Below are positions 51,499 through 61,178 of a DNA stretch of 64,000 nt, piece after piece. The notes under the pieces were generated by a model. That model ran no database searches. It was not told the origin of the DNA and was given only the letters and a program-made list of their open reading frames with translations. How positions within the stretch are numbered: position 1 is the stretch's first letter; each line of letters begins with the position of its first letter. The stretch lies in assembly GCA_964035575.1 (NCBI GenBank), contig OZ037850.1:434001-498000 (forward strand), in the 5' to 3' direction. The DNA is from Rhynchopus sp. YZ270_cl-10. Lineage: Eukaryota > Euglenozoa > Diplonemea > Diplonemida > Diplonemidae. Position numbers and translations under genes: made by a program.

Positions 51499-53536
51499 TT
51501 AATACACACAGGAGGCGACGCAGGTTTTGAATAGACCTGAGTCGTGTTCGGGGCAGGAATCGATGCAGGACTTGGCGGACTTGATAGTCGTCTCCTCTGT
51601 TGCCGTTGTGTTCATGAAGCCGACCTGTTCGAGCCACCACTTTGGGTAGGGCAGTTCATGCCCTGGAGCACCGCAACCGTGGCAGTAACCGTCTGCGTAG
51701 TTGTGGATCATCGTGTCACCGAGGGTGGCCATGGTCGACACGACGTCAGCTGCATTGCCCAGGAACGCAGCCTCAATGCCCGCCCAGGAACTCCCGTTAA
51801 GGTACGCAGCTGTCATATTTGCCACAAGGTCCGTAGACACCTGCTCCCTGCTGTGGATCGCATCTGAAACGTTTGAATAAATGTAGTTGTATTTGAGCTG
51901 AACAACATTGAAAAGAATGCGCGACACCCAAAACGCCTTCGTCCTATCTAACGTTCCGTTGGCAGTGTGGTAGGAGTCTGGTACCGTCTGTATCCCAACG
52001 GGAAGTGGAATGAAGCAAGATGTGTGCGCCGCGTGTGGTGCTGCCCACAGCACCCCGCCCACCGCATCAGGAAGCCATGCCCTGCTTTGGGTAAGCGTTG
52101 CCATGATTGTGCGGTAAGTGGCAATGGGGCGTTCGAACCATCCGCCAGGAAGGTTGACCTCTCCGCCCACCCACCGGTCGGGAGAGGACCAAGGCCCAGC
52201 GCGCATCCCCACAGACATGTCGAACTCAGTCCCGTCGTAGTGCGACCGCATGACAGCCAGCACATCCTCAACACCCCATTTGGCGGAAACCTTCATGGTT
52301 GCTGGGTAGCTGTGATTAGAAAAGATAAAGAAAGTTTGTAATTGAACAAGAATTGCGTGTTTCAAACACCAATAACTTCAGATAAAGTTGACTTGAAATA
52401 CAAAACCCTCTCGTGACAGTGCACCGTATAAACCCCAACCATGCAGTGCTACAACCATCTCGAGGTGCACATTTCTGATAAAATATGAAAAACAAGGTGA
52501 AGTTATTAATGCAGGCACCTCCGACTGACCCACGTACGATGCCAGCCATCCGGATGAAAGCACAAAGTACCCTGCGGCCAACAACAGAAGATGTAAAAAG
52601 GAAACCTAATGACTGGCCCAAACAAAAGTTGATCAGATGAGCCTGAATAGTCACCAAAAAATGAATTTCAAAAAAAAAGGGCAGAACAAGTTGCAAAATA
52701 TCTACATACGGCTTGCTCGCCACCAAATCCGTGTAGTTCGCCGGCAACGGAGTGTCACCAAGCTTCAAGAAGGCGTACCACTCTCTTCTCCCTGAGTAGT
52801 ATTTGTGGCCGTACTCACCCTTGCTGAAGAGTAGCGTGAAGTCGAGGGTTGGGGCTGGGGTCCATCCGAGACGCTTGGCTTCGTCTTGGAGATTGGAGGA
52901 GAAGAGGAAGGTTTGGGTGTCGTTCAGAGTTACGTCACGGATTGTGAAGCAGTTCGCTACCACGGCCATGTGGTCGTCGGGTACACGCTGTGCGACCCAG
53001 ATCGCAGCCGACTGCGAGAAGTCCGGAAGAATGTGGAAGATGTACGCCTCATTTGGGTCCGTCACCAACAACGACTCCCCAGACCCTTCGTACCCACCTC
53101 CACCGTGGTAGCCGTATTGCTCGGCAATGGCCCCCATTACTGTGATCGTTTCTCTTGCCGTCTTTGCCCGCTCCAGGCCGATTTGACCCAACTGAACGAT
53201 GTTCAGCAGTGCCTTTCCCCCCTGCGCAACCGACGTCGCAACGTAAACAGCAGAGCAAGTAGACTCCGCTAGACCTACCTGATATTCGTTCATGGAAGGG
53301 TAGCCCTCAGAAAGGTAGCCATAGGTGTGGTTCACCTCGAGCACACCGGGGGGCCGAATCGAGCCGGGTGTGTGGTCCGCAGCGAGGATCTTGTGTATGT
53401 TCCCTACAGCGTCGCCCTCCCCGTCGTTCGTGTGCACACCAATGACACTCCCATCGACCGTTCCACCCTTCCCAACGCAAATGGTAGTGCACGCAAAAGC
53501 ACACCCTATGCTCCCAAGGACAAGCAGATATCTCAT
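51499..53536 (-). CDS. Secreted C69-family dipeptidase
   Basis: Two exons, 52710-53536 and 51499-52309 (donor GTATGT, acceptor CTAATCACAG, phase 2), 545 residues. Signal peptide MRYLLVLGSIGCAFA ends right before CTTICVGK. In C69 peptidases this Cys (residue 16) becomes the N-terminal nucleophile after processing. Other family blocks: VIGVHTNDGEGD, YGYLSEGYPSMNEYQVGLAES, YGYHGGGGYEGSGES, and RWVGGEVNLPGGWFERPIA in exon 2. The family includes bacterial PepD and trypanosomatid C69 enzymes; it cleaves dipeptides, here probably in a lysosome-like compartment or outside the cell. Intron 52310-52709 holds family B and C SINE-like fragments. ACAACACACA lies 2 bases before the ATG. Confidence 0.85.
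52385..52570 (+). repeat. Family B fragment next to family C copy, inside C69 intron
   Basis: GAAATACAAAACCCTCTCGTG (family B head), then AAGTTATTAATGCAGGCACC and CACGTACGATGCCAGCCATC (family C), in the order also seen at 25985-26205. Confidence 0.55.
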
Positions 53537-53538
53537 AA

Positions 53539-53548
53539 TGTGTGTTGT
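53539..53548 (-). promoter_or_regulatory. CA-rich leader motif ACAACACACA
   Basis: Third identical copy, two bases before the start codon of the C69 dipeptidase. Confidence 0.35.
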
Positions 53549-54279
53549 TTTCTGGATGAAGATGCGAGGGAGGGGTCAGGGAGGGATGAGAGACAGAGAA
53601 AAATTCACCAAGTAGTGGTTAAAAGTGGAAGAGAAAGGAGGGAAATGAAGGATGAATGCGACGCAAACCCGACGGTGCAGTATCCACAGCAGTACTTATG
53701 ATCTTTAGGGAGGGAATATGACGGGACGACATACGAAAGAACTTCTCCACGAATTGAAGCACGCACAAAAGTAGGGACTGAAGGAGGAGGTAAACAGGGT
53801 AGGGAGGAGACTGTCATTTGCGTTTATAAAAAAAAAAACAAACTCTCGCTGAAAAGAGAAAAAAGGGAAATTTGTGGATGTGCATAATGCACAATAGATG
53901 AAAGAAAAACAGGTACAAAATACATCTACGTAGGTGGATTGGGGTGGTGCATGAATACAAAATCTTGAATGAAGCGAACAGACCCCTTCTAGAGGGTCTG
54001 CTTTTATCACACAAAAATCGGGGACAGGGGAGAAAAAATGTACAAAATAAATAATAACACACAAAACTTTCTAGCACAACGGGGCAGACTCTATTTCAAT
54101 ACACAGATGCACCAAAATTCATTTTTGGTAACACCCTAAAATTACCGATTATTTTAAGAAATTTTACTTTCTTTTGGAAAAAAAACTTTGCAGTGACAGA
54201 GGACTGATCCTACTTTTTTACTACCATTTTCAGGCAGGTCTTCACTGTCCATTTTCTTTTTTTTCTTTTTTTGTCTTTT
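53549..54279. other. Spacer without recognised gene
   Basis: AT-rich, with an A run near 53828-53837 and a T run near 54250-54270. No repeat-family copy identified. Confidence 0.4.
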
Positions 54280-55119
54280 TCAGTAAAATCTTTGAGGCGA
54301 TATCATCTGTGGGGACATGGGACCGGGGCTGAACATCATTTGATTTGCGTTGTTCATCTGCTGTTGCGGGTACATTGGCATTGCCGCATGCTGTTGCATC
54401 TGCATTCCGTACCCCATGCCTTGAGGACTCATGGCCATTTGCGGGCTCATTGCTGCGTTGTGCATTTGCATCCCTCCTCCCCCTCCACCAAAGTTCAGCT
54501 GCTGTGGCGACATCGCGTACTGTGGCTGTGGGGACCGCTGTTGGAAGGGAGAATTCATGTTGTAGTTTTGAGGGGTCCCTCCATTCGGCCCTGGAGACGC
54601 AATAAAGCTGATGGGAACCGACGTTTCGGAGAGGTTTGTAATTTTGACAGTTCGTGAACCCCGTCTGGGGATGTCCTTCTTCTCCGGGGGAGATGGGGGA
54701 CGGCGTTCAAGCTTGCCCCTCGGCGGGTCTTCATCTACGTAGTACATCATCCCCGGGGGAGGCCAAACCTCATACTCCTTTTGAGGGACTTCTTTGCGTT
54801 TGTGGTTTTGTGGCGGGCTTTTGAAAGACCCCTTTGCTTTGGTAGGGCTGGCTGCGCGGCGGGACCTGCCTGAATTGGAGGAAGTCACATTGTCATCATA
54901 GGTGCGTGTTGGGTTGCGTTCTGAGCGGCGTTGGGTGGAAGAGTCGGAGGTGTCATGGCGGCGGTCGCTCCTCTCACTCCGCTCCCCACGACGCGAGGAG
55001 CTGCGAGGAGGCTTCCCCACGTGTCCGTCTCCATCCAAGTCCTGTCCAGTCCGGTTCTCCGCATACCGTACCCCCTGCGTCTGTGCAACACTCTGAACCT
55101 TAGAAACCTTTGGCGGCAT
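54280..55119 (-). CDS. Low-complexity protein: basic RS-like N-terminus, Met/Gln/Asn-rich C-terminus
   Basis: 279 residues from the ATG of MPPKVSKVQSVAQTQG at 55119. Residues 20-100 are rich in Arg and Ser (SSSRRGERSERSDRRHD). A middle motif EVWPPPGMMYYVDEDPP and RTVKITNLSETSVPISF follows. The last 100 residues repeat MSPQ and Met/Gln/Asn (QMAMSPQGMGYGMQMQQ), a prion-like, phase-separation-prone composition typical of RNA-granule proteins. No folded domain is visible. Function in RNA handling is inference. The leader has AAAACACACAAC just before the ATG. Confidence 0.6.
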   Translation of the reverse strand: MPPKVSKVQSVAQTQGVRYAENRTGQDLDGDGHVGKPPRSSSRRGERSERSDRRHDTSDSSTQRRSERNPTRTYDDNVTSSNSGRSRRAASPTKAKGSFKSPPQNHKRKEVPQKEYEVWPPPGMMYYVDEDPPRGKLERRPPSPPEKKDIPRRGSRTVKITNLSETSVPISFIASPGPNGGTPQNYNMNSPFQQRSPQPQYAMSPQQLNFGGGGGGMQMHNAAMSPQMAMSPQGMGYGMQMQQHAAMPMYPQQQMNNANQMMFSPGPMSPQMISPQRFY

Positions 55120-55493
55120 GTTGTGTGTTTTGTGATAAAAACCTTGAAGAGGAGGTGGATGGGGTTGGGGAAGAGAGAGAAAGGGGGGTGTGGTATGCCT
55201 CAGGGGGGTGGGTCCATCATTAAGAAAGAATTGTGGAAAGGGGTATTGTTTAGAAGGTTCTTTTAAGAAAAACGTCTCTCCGCTTGTCAAAAAAAAAAGA
55301 GATAAGAATAAAGGCGACAGCGGGAGAGATGGGAACAATGCAGGAAACCAGAGGCAAAACCAAACGTTAATGTTTGCTGGTGGAAATAAAAGAAAATTCA
55401 CACCTCTCCTTGCAACAGGAATGGAAAAAGGCAAAAAATATCAACAGAATATGTGTAAGTAGCATGTGGCAGGCCCTTCTCTTCCCTCCGTCT
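55120..55493. other. Spacer between the low-complexity gene and CHID1
   Basis: Purine-rich on the plus strand. No gene or repeat-family copy recognised. Confidence 0.4.
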
Positions 55494-57413
55494 TCAAAGA
55501 AGCCCAAAGAACTGGTCCATCCCTGTGCCCAGGTTCCAGAACCCCACTCCAGTGGCCCTGGACTTGTCGAGAACGTCGATTCTCTTCTTCATGTTTTCTT
55601 TCGAGGGATAGTAGATTGTACGTGGGTCGCCGTTGTGGGAGAATTGGGTGTAGTGCTCTTGGTATTGATTGTCGTACCTGATATGAGGGTTTTGTCATGT
55701 GAAATACATTAGATTCATAATAAAGAAAAGAGTTAATAGCTGTGGGGGTTTAGTTGAAACGTGCTAAAACGCGGCTAGGTCGAGCTCACGCAAAGGGTGG
55801 GACGTGGTGAGAGAAAATGGCAAGATGCACGAAGCCTCGGTGCTTAGTAGAGAAAAGAATAGTACTTTCTCGATGGATGACATCCCTGCACAGACCATGC
55901 TGGATAATATACCATAGAACGTCAAAGAGGAAAATTGGATAAATCGCTTTTATCCGATTTGAAAAGGGTCGGTGTAAAAGGCTTTTCGCTTGGTTTAAAG
56001 GGCGAAAACATGGCGAAAATTGATTTCTCTTACTATGTTATGTATTGTTGTGCATAACAAAGCTCTTTCATACCTGTGGTAGACCTTCAGATCATTCTTC
56101 TTTGAGACTTTGAGGAGGTTTTCAAATTGCTTTCCAGTGACGTCCCAGCGGGTGAGCTCGCCACGCGCGTCGAGAGCACCGGCAGAGGGTTCGTAACCTT
56201 CTACGTCTAGTTTCCCTTCGTCGCGGAACTCTTTGCCAAAGGTGTTGAGTGTAACAAGGACCAGGTCGTCCGCATCAGTGCGTGTACGCAGGCGCCACCC
56301 GTCAAGCATGTCAAGGAACCATTGGTAAGGTGCGTTCGGGCCCTTGGCCATAACAGGCCCCGTAAAGTTGTAAGTGTGTAGGATAAACTTGTTGATCATA
56401 GGCGCCAAGTGCTCAAACTGTGTCTCCCCAAACGTCGAAGGGTCCGCGTGCACAGAAAGCATGAAGTAAGTCTTCCGCTCAATGAACTTCGACAGCGTCC
56501 CCTTCAGCCGCGTCAGCCACGGCACCAGGTCCTTGTAGTATTCGTTCATTGGGACGGCACCCCACTCGAGGACGAAGCCGTCGCAGTTGACGTCGACGCA
56601 GTGTTTGATCAGTTGCTGTGGTTAAAAGAGAGTAACAGTGCTCACACTATGCTGCAGACATCCAAAAGAACGATGTTTTGGTGGTCCTGACAACTCCATT
56701 TTGCGGGGTTCATTTTAATCATGCACCATGTTCGGCAGAAAATTCTGACCATTTTTCTACCCAAAAACCCATGCAGAGAGAAAACTAAAAAAAGCTTCAT
56801 CACCTAAGCATCCCGCTCCCAAGCCTCACGCTTAAACCGGATGACTGCGCCCCAGGCGCTTCAGTGTTGACGGGGGTGTCATTTCCGAAGCTTGAGTTCG
56901 CGATTTTGGGAACAAATGCAGTGTTCAAAATTATGACAAATTAAGCTCAAAAAGACATACCCTGGACACAGAGTGCTGTGCGTACCCAGCATCGGGGTGC
57001 ATGAAGAACTTCCCGAGGGCGACCTTCCGCCAGCCGTAGAATGCGAAGATCGGGACAATCTTGACGCCACGGGATTGGAGCTCGCGTGCCCACTCTGCGT
57101 CGGGTTTGCCGTCTGGGGTGTTGGAAGCAGGCACGACACGCACCTTCCATTGCTTCACGTCGTCCGAGGATACGTCCTCAGGCTCAATGTGATACCACAT
57201 AGGGCTTATGTACGTGAACTTCGATGAATAGCGCAAAGCCGCCTGCTTGCCCTCAGGATGCCACGGAGTCACAAACCCAATGGACTCACCATGAAACTGC
57301 TTCGGTGTGTTCTCTTCCGGCGACAGACTGCACTCATCCAAGATAGTGTCCGTCGTTCTCTTCAACACCGCACTACACAAAGGCAGCAACGCGCACAACG
57401 CTATCAATCTCAT
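55494..57413 (-). CDS. CHID1: Chitinase-domain-containing protein 1 (GH18 family, CHID1)
   Basis: Three exons: 56961-57413, 56074-56615 and 55494-55677. Donors are GTATGT and GTATGA; acceptors TTTTAACCACAG and CATATCAG; phases 0 and 2. 392 residues, the same length as human CHID1 (393). Signal peptide MRLIALCALLPLCSAVLK. Family blocks: FGFVTPW-type GFVTPWHPEGKQ, TYISPMWYHIEP, KIVPIFAFYGWRK, then DGFVLEWGAVP and TYNFTGPVMAKGPNAPYQW, and at the end RIDVLDKSRATGVGFWNLG with GMDQFF. CHID1 is a lysosomal or secreted GH18 lectin that binds saccharides with little or no chitinase activity. Intron 1 contains a diverged family D body near 56800-56910. Confidence 0.9.
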
Positions 57414-57808
57414 TGTGTAAACTTTAAAAAAAAAATGGAAAAATCTGTTGAGGAGTAGGTGAGTTTTTTTTCTTTTTTTTGGAAAGACTAAAAGAGTAAA
57501 GACAAATGAACGAATTTTATAGAATCTACATAACGTGGTTGGCCGACAACCTTGTTTGGCCGGGGAGGGGGGGAAGAGGAGGGGGGGAAGAGGAGGGGGG
57601 AGGAGGTGGAATGTAACGTTCTTGATGAATTTTACCGGAATTTGAGATTTAGACCAGAATGCAGATGTAGTTTGCTTCTACTCAGATACCCCCCCTCCTG
57701 GCAAAATGCATAGGAATAATACAAAACACACTGTAGGGAACAAAGCATCTAGAAATGCTGCATTTGTGGTTCGTGTTTTTTGACACGAAGTTCTAAAAAA
57801 AGGGTTTT
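57414..57808. other. Spacer with purine-rich G tract
   Basis: GGGAGGGGGGGAAGAGGA-type tandem at about 57563-57606. No gene seen. Confidence 0.45.
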
Positions 57809-60800
57809 CTAATGGCCGGATGTTTCCATTCGAGGGTCGGTTTCGTACAATACGTTGCGTATGACGTCAACAGCGTCGCAGTCTAGACCTTTGAAGTTCC
57901 CTAACAACTCTTCAATCTGTAGGTAAAGTGGTGTTCAGAAGAGGCCGGTGTGTTTGGGAGGTGTATGGGGAATGTATGCGGGTGGTTTCGTGAAATCATT
58001 CATTGCTCTTCGTGCTAATAAACTGAACATAACAGTAACCAACTGACGAGATTGATGGTGCAACTGCACACATGAGTCGCTCCTCTCGCTTTGCGAAGAG
58101 CACCGGCCCCGGAGAACAAAGGAGAAGGCGGCTGCGCGGAGAAAGGTGGCGAACAGGACGCGGGGGGGTCAGAAGACACCGATGCCACACGAAGTGTGGG
58201 ACAACACGACGGCGGGCAAGGGGCTGCGGTGGCCACCGTCACCACGTGGTACGTGACGGATGGTTCCGAGACCGCAATGTCATGTGATCTTCACTACCAG
58301 CGTTTCAGCTGCACCAGGCAGCTGCACCCGCCCTTTCCGGTGAACGTGCGCTTCACCACCCCCAAGTCGAGGGCAGTGGTGCGGGTCGGGAGGCGCGATG
58401 CCCTCGAAGAAGGCACGCACGATGCATCGCGTGCCTCAGGCGAACCCTCGGACCTGGTTTCTTTTCGTCGGAAGGAGTCTGTGCAGACTCTCCTGCAGGA
58501 GATGTACGGGCTGAAGGTGGAACTAGGAGTGGGGACGGTGACGGATGTGATTAGGGACAAGGCCGCAGTGATGGAACTGTCAAACTTGTCCCACTCCCCT
58601 AGAGGGCCACCTGCGTCTGCGGCAGGGTGGTACAGCCCCTTGCCGTCTTCGGACCCTCATGAGCCAGTCGCAGCTCTCCCAAGGAGGTGCCGGCCTGCCT
58701 CGTTGAGTGCTTTGTTGAATAAAAATTAACTCAAATACCCCCGCTGTGGATCCGACGCTGTTTTAGCTGGACATTCGTCCAAAAAAAAAAAAAATAGTTT
58801 TGGTATTTTTTGCCATGCCTACCGCTGGGAGTGGTATACGTATACGGGTTTTGGGATTTCCACTTTTTTTTCCCGTTTTTTTTTCCCGTTTTTCACTGGT
58901 GGGTTTTTGGGTGGGTGGGCCCCACTAAAGTTTTTGTGCGGCACCACTGTGGGTCGCAATCTCTTCGCAGAACCCAAAAAAGGCAGAAAAAGGAAAAGGG
59001 GGAAAAAAAAATCCCCGCCTGCGGCAGGAAATTTCTGCATAGGTTCAACCTTCCTCTTTAACCCTTAGAACACCAATTTGAAAAAAAGCGTCTATTTTGA
59101 TAACGTTTAGGATAATGAGCTCGTAACCGGTCGCAATGGAAAGATTTTTAAATTTTCGGTATATATGAGTATGAGACTAGGAGTTTGGTCTAAAGAAACG
59201 CTTAGGGCAAACAAACTTTTTTTATGCGTTCGCCCTGCCTGCGGGAAAAAAGTAGCGTACCGTGCGCCTGCGGCGCCAGCATGCTTACCACCCTTCCCAT
59301 GACAGCTTGGCTGCAAAAAATATGTAATTCAAAGCGCAATTTTGGAAATGTTGCGTACCGTGGCTTCGCCAGAAACTTTCGTTTTAGAAAATATGCGAAG
59401 TAAAATTTATGACAATAATTTATGGAATCGATTTCTCGCTGCAGGAATTTTCCTGACGAAAATCACCAACGCAGTGCCATTTTCTGCAACATTTTTTAGA
59501 AATGTTGCGTACCGTGGCTTCGCCAGGGGGTACCATGACCGCTGTTACTGGCTGACACCCATTACGGCTTGTGGACGGCCACCTGCACTGGGCGCCGAAG
59601 GGTACAATGTACATGTCTCCTGTATAACAGCCTGGTGAGAAAAGCGAAAGAGCAAATGTCGCTGATTCGGCGGAACTCTGACCGGGCTGGGAAACATTCT
59701 TCTCTCCACTGGAGGTCACGAGAAGGAGCGTAAATGCGAAGCGCGAAAAAATTTTTGGGACCATCAACAGAACTTATTCAAAAGTCAAAATCCTGGCGGC
59801 GTTTTCAAAAAAATCACGGGAAAAATCTCTTGTTGGTACTTTTTTACGGTAAAAATCGTAATTTAATCTGGAAAAACCAGCGCAAAATGCCCACAAAACC
59901 ACCAAAAAAAAAACGGGAAAAAACTCGGTATACGGACCCGAAAAACCCCGAAAAAAGGCCGGTATACGCCTGAGCCCTGTTTTTTGGGCACTTTTATGCT
60001 ACTTTTGGGCCAAAACCATACAATGAACAGAAAAGTTCTACATACCGTCCGCAACTGTTGCCACATAGAGTTGCGCTCTTTGGCAAGCGCCTCTAGCCCA
60101 CCTCGCTGCGCCTCTTGCTCTGCACGCGAGACCTTCAGGTTGCGTCCGAGCTCGCGACTTAGCTCTAACATTTCTAGGTCTTCTGCTGTCACCTCGTCCT
60201 CCACTGGAGCGCCCCCACCCCCACCCCCACTTACCCCTTCACCCTCCAGATGCTCCTCCACCTGGCAAAATTCCGAAAGAAGCTGTCCGCCCGCTTGCTG
60301 CCCAGAGAAGAACCGTTCTGGACTGTCACGTTGTGGTGCCGGCGCACCCAGGTCTATGCCGTAGGCTAGTTCCGTTTTGACGCAAGCAGGAGGAAGCGTG
60401 CCGCGGCCTTTTCCCTTGACCTGACGGTGCAGGGCTTCCTGCCTGCGGGAGATTGCGGGGTAGGACTCAGGGGCTTCGTCGCAGTTGTGGAGGAATGCGA
60501 AGCACCAGAGGAGGAATTCGTTGTTGTCTTGGAAGCGGCCTTTCGAGAGGCGTTCGACGGGAACTGGGTGGTCGATGCCGAGCTTCTTGAACTCCTGTTG
60601 CAGGACTGCCAGGTTTCGTGCATTGTCCTCTTCATGTCTTGCCGCAAAATTGAACTTCTGCAACGGTATCTTCAACCCAGACGCACAATCCACAATCTGC
60701 GCGTACGCCACCCCATCGCACGCCTGCTCTACCTTGGTGTAGTCGCTTTCAAGAAATTCATTCATCCAATTCAACAGCTCCATTCGTCCCTTCGGGACCG

Positions 60801-60816
60801 CAACACGACGTGACAT
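57809..60816 (-). CDS. EB1: EB1 microtubule plus-end-binding protein
   Basis: Two exons: 60046-60816 (257 codons, starting MSRRVAVPKGRMELLNWMN) and 57809-57916 (35 codons plus stop). Donor GTATGT, acceptor ACCTACAG, phase 0; 292 residues. Residues 1-125 are the calponin-homology domain that grips microtubules (CDGVAYAQIVDCASG, FQDNNEFLLWCFAFLHN). After a Gly-rich linker comes the coiled coil, and the junction reads KERNSMWQQLRT plus IEELLGNFKGLDCDAV, which aligns with KERDFYFGKLRNIE of human EB1. The end NVLYETD matches the EB-homology ILYATDE motif. The acidic EEY tail is absent (ends METSGH). The 2129-base intron (57917-60045) is far the longest here and holds an opposite-strand ORF. Confidence 0.88.
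58072..58729 (+). CDS. Opposite-strand ORF nested in the EB1 intron, unrecognised
   Basis: From about 58091 to 58729 the plus strand is open for 212 codons, GC-rich and protein-like: VTTWYVTDGSETAMSCDLHY, FPVNVRFTTPKSRAVVRVGR, VQTLLQEMYGLKVELGVG. The only upstream ATG of the right kind (58072, MSRSSRFAKS) is in another frame, so either one base was gained or lost within the first 30 codons, or a short 5' exon exists that I cannot place. It ends LSALLNKN. No family is recognised. Confidence 0.45.
58730..60045. repeat. Remaining EB1 intron: repeated GCGTACCGTGGCTTCGCCAG words
   Basis: GTTGCGTACCGTGGCTTCGC continuing CAG stands at 59350-59372 and 59504-59526, and a diverged copy (GTAGCGTACCGTGCGCCTGC) at 59253-59279. 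GCGGCAGGAAATTTC near 59022 and CGCTGCAGGAATTTTC near 59439 also repeat. No protein recognised. Probably a mobile or satellite insert within the intron. Confidence 0.45.
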
Positions 60817-61178
60817 GATGCAAAAAAGGTGTAGTGTGTGTTCTAAAGGAGGATATTTCATCTAATTAAACATAGAACCGTAACATTCAACGCAAAAACC
60901 CACGGGAGAGAGGTTGTGAAACGCACACACCTCGACCTGTTTGGTGAGGTGTGGCTCTGCAGCGCGGTTCGTCCCCAGAACCGTAGGTGTATTCAAAATG
61001 CTTTCATTTCCTCCTTCAAGGCAACAAAAAAATCTTTTTTGGTAACTTTGCATACAACGGGGGGGACCCCAAAAAAAATATGTAACTTTCTAAAGAATAC
61101 AGGAACAAACAGTTTGAAAAGAAAGAAAAGAAAGAGTCGTTGAAACTAACGCATCTCAGTCGCGCTCATGCAAAGAAA
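60817..61178. other. Spacer between EB1 and the metacaspase-like gene
   Basis: Near 61138-61170 is TAACGCATCTCAGTCGCGCT followed by CATGC, similar to 42640-42665 and reminiscent of a tRNA D-arm. Otherwise nothing seen. Confidence 0.4.
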
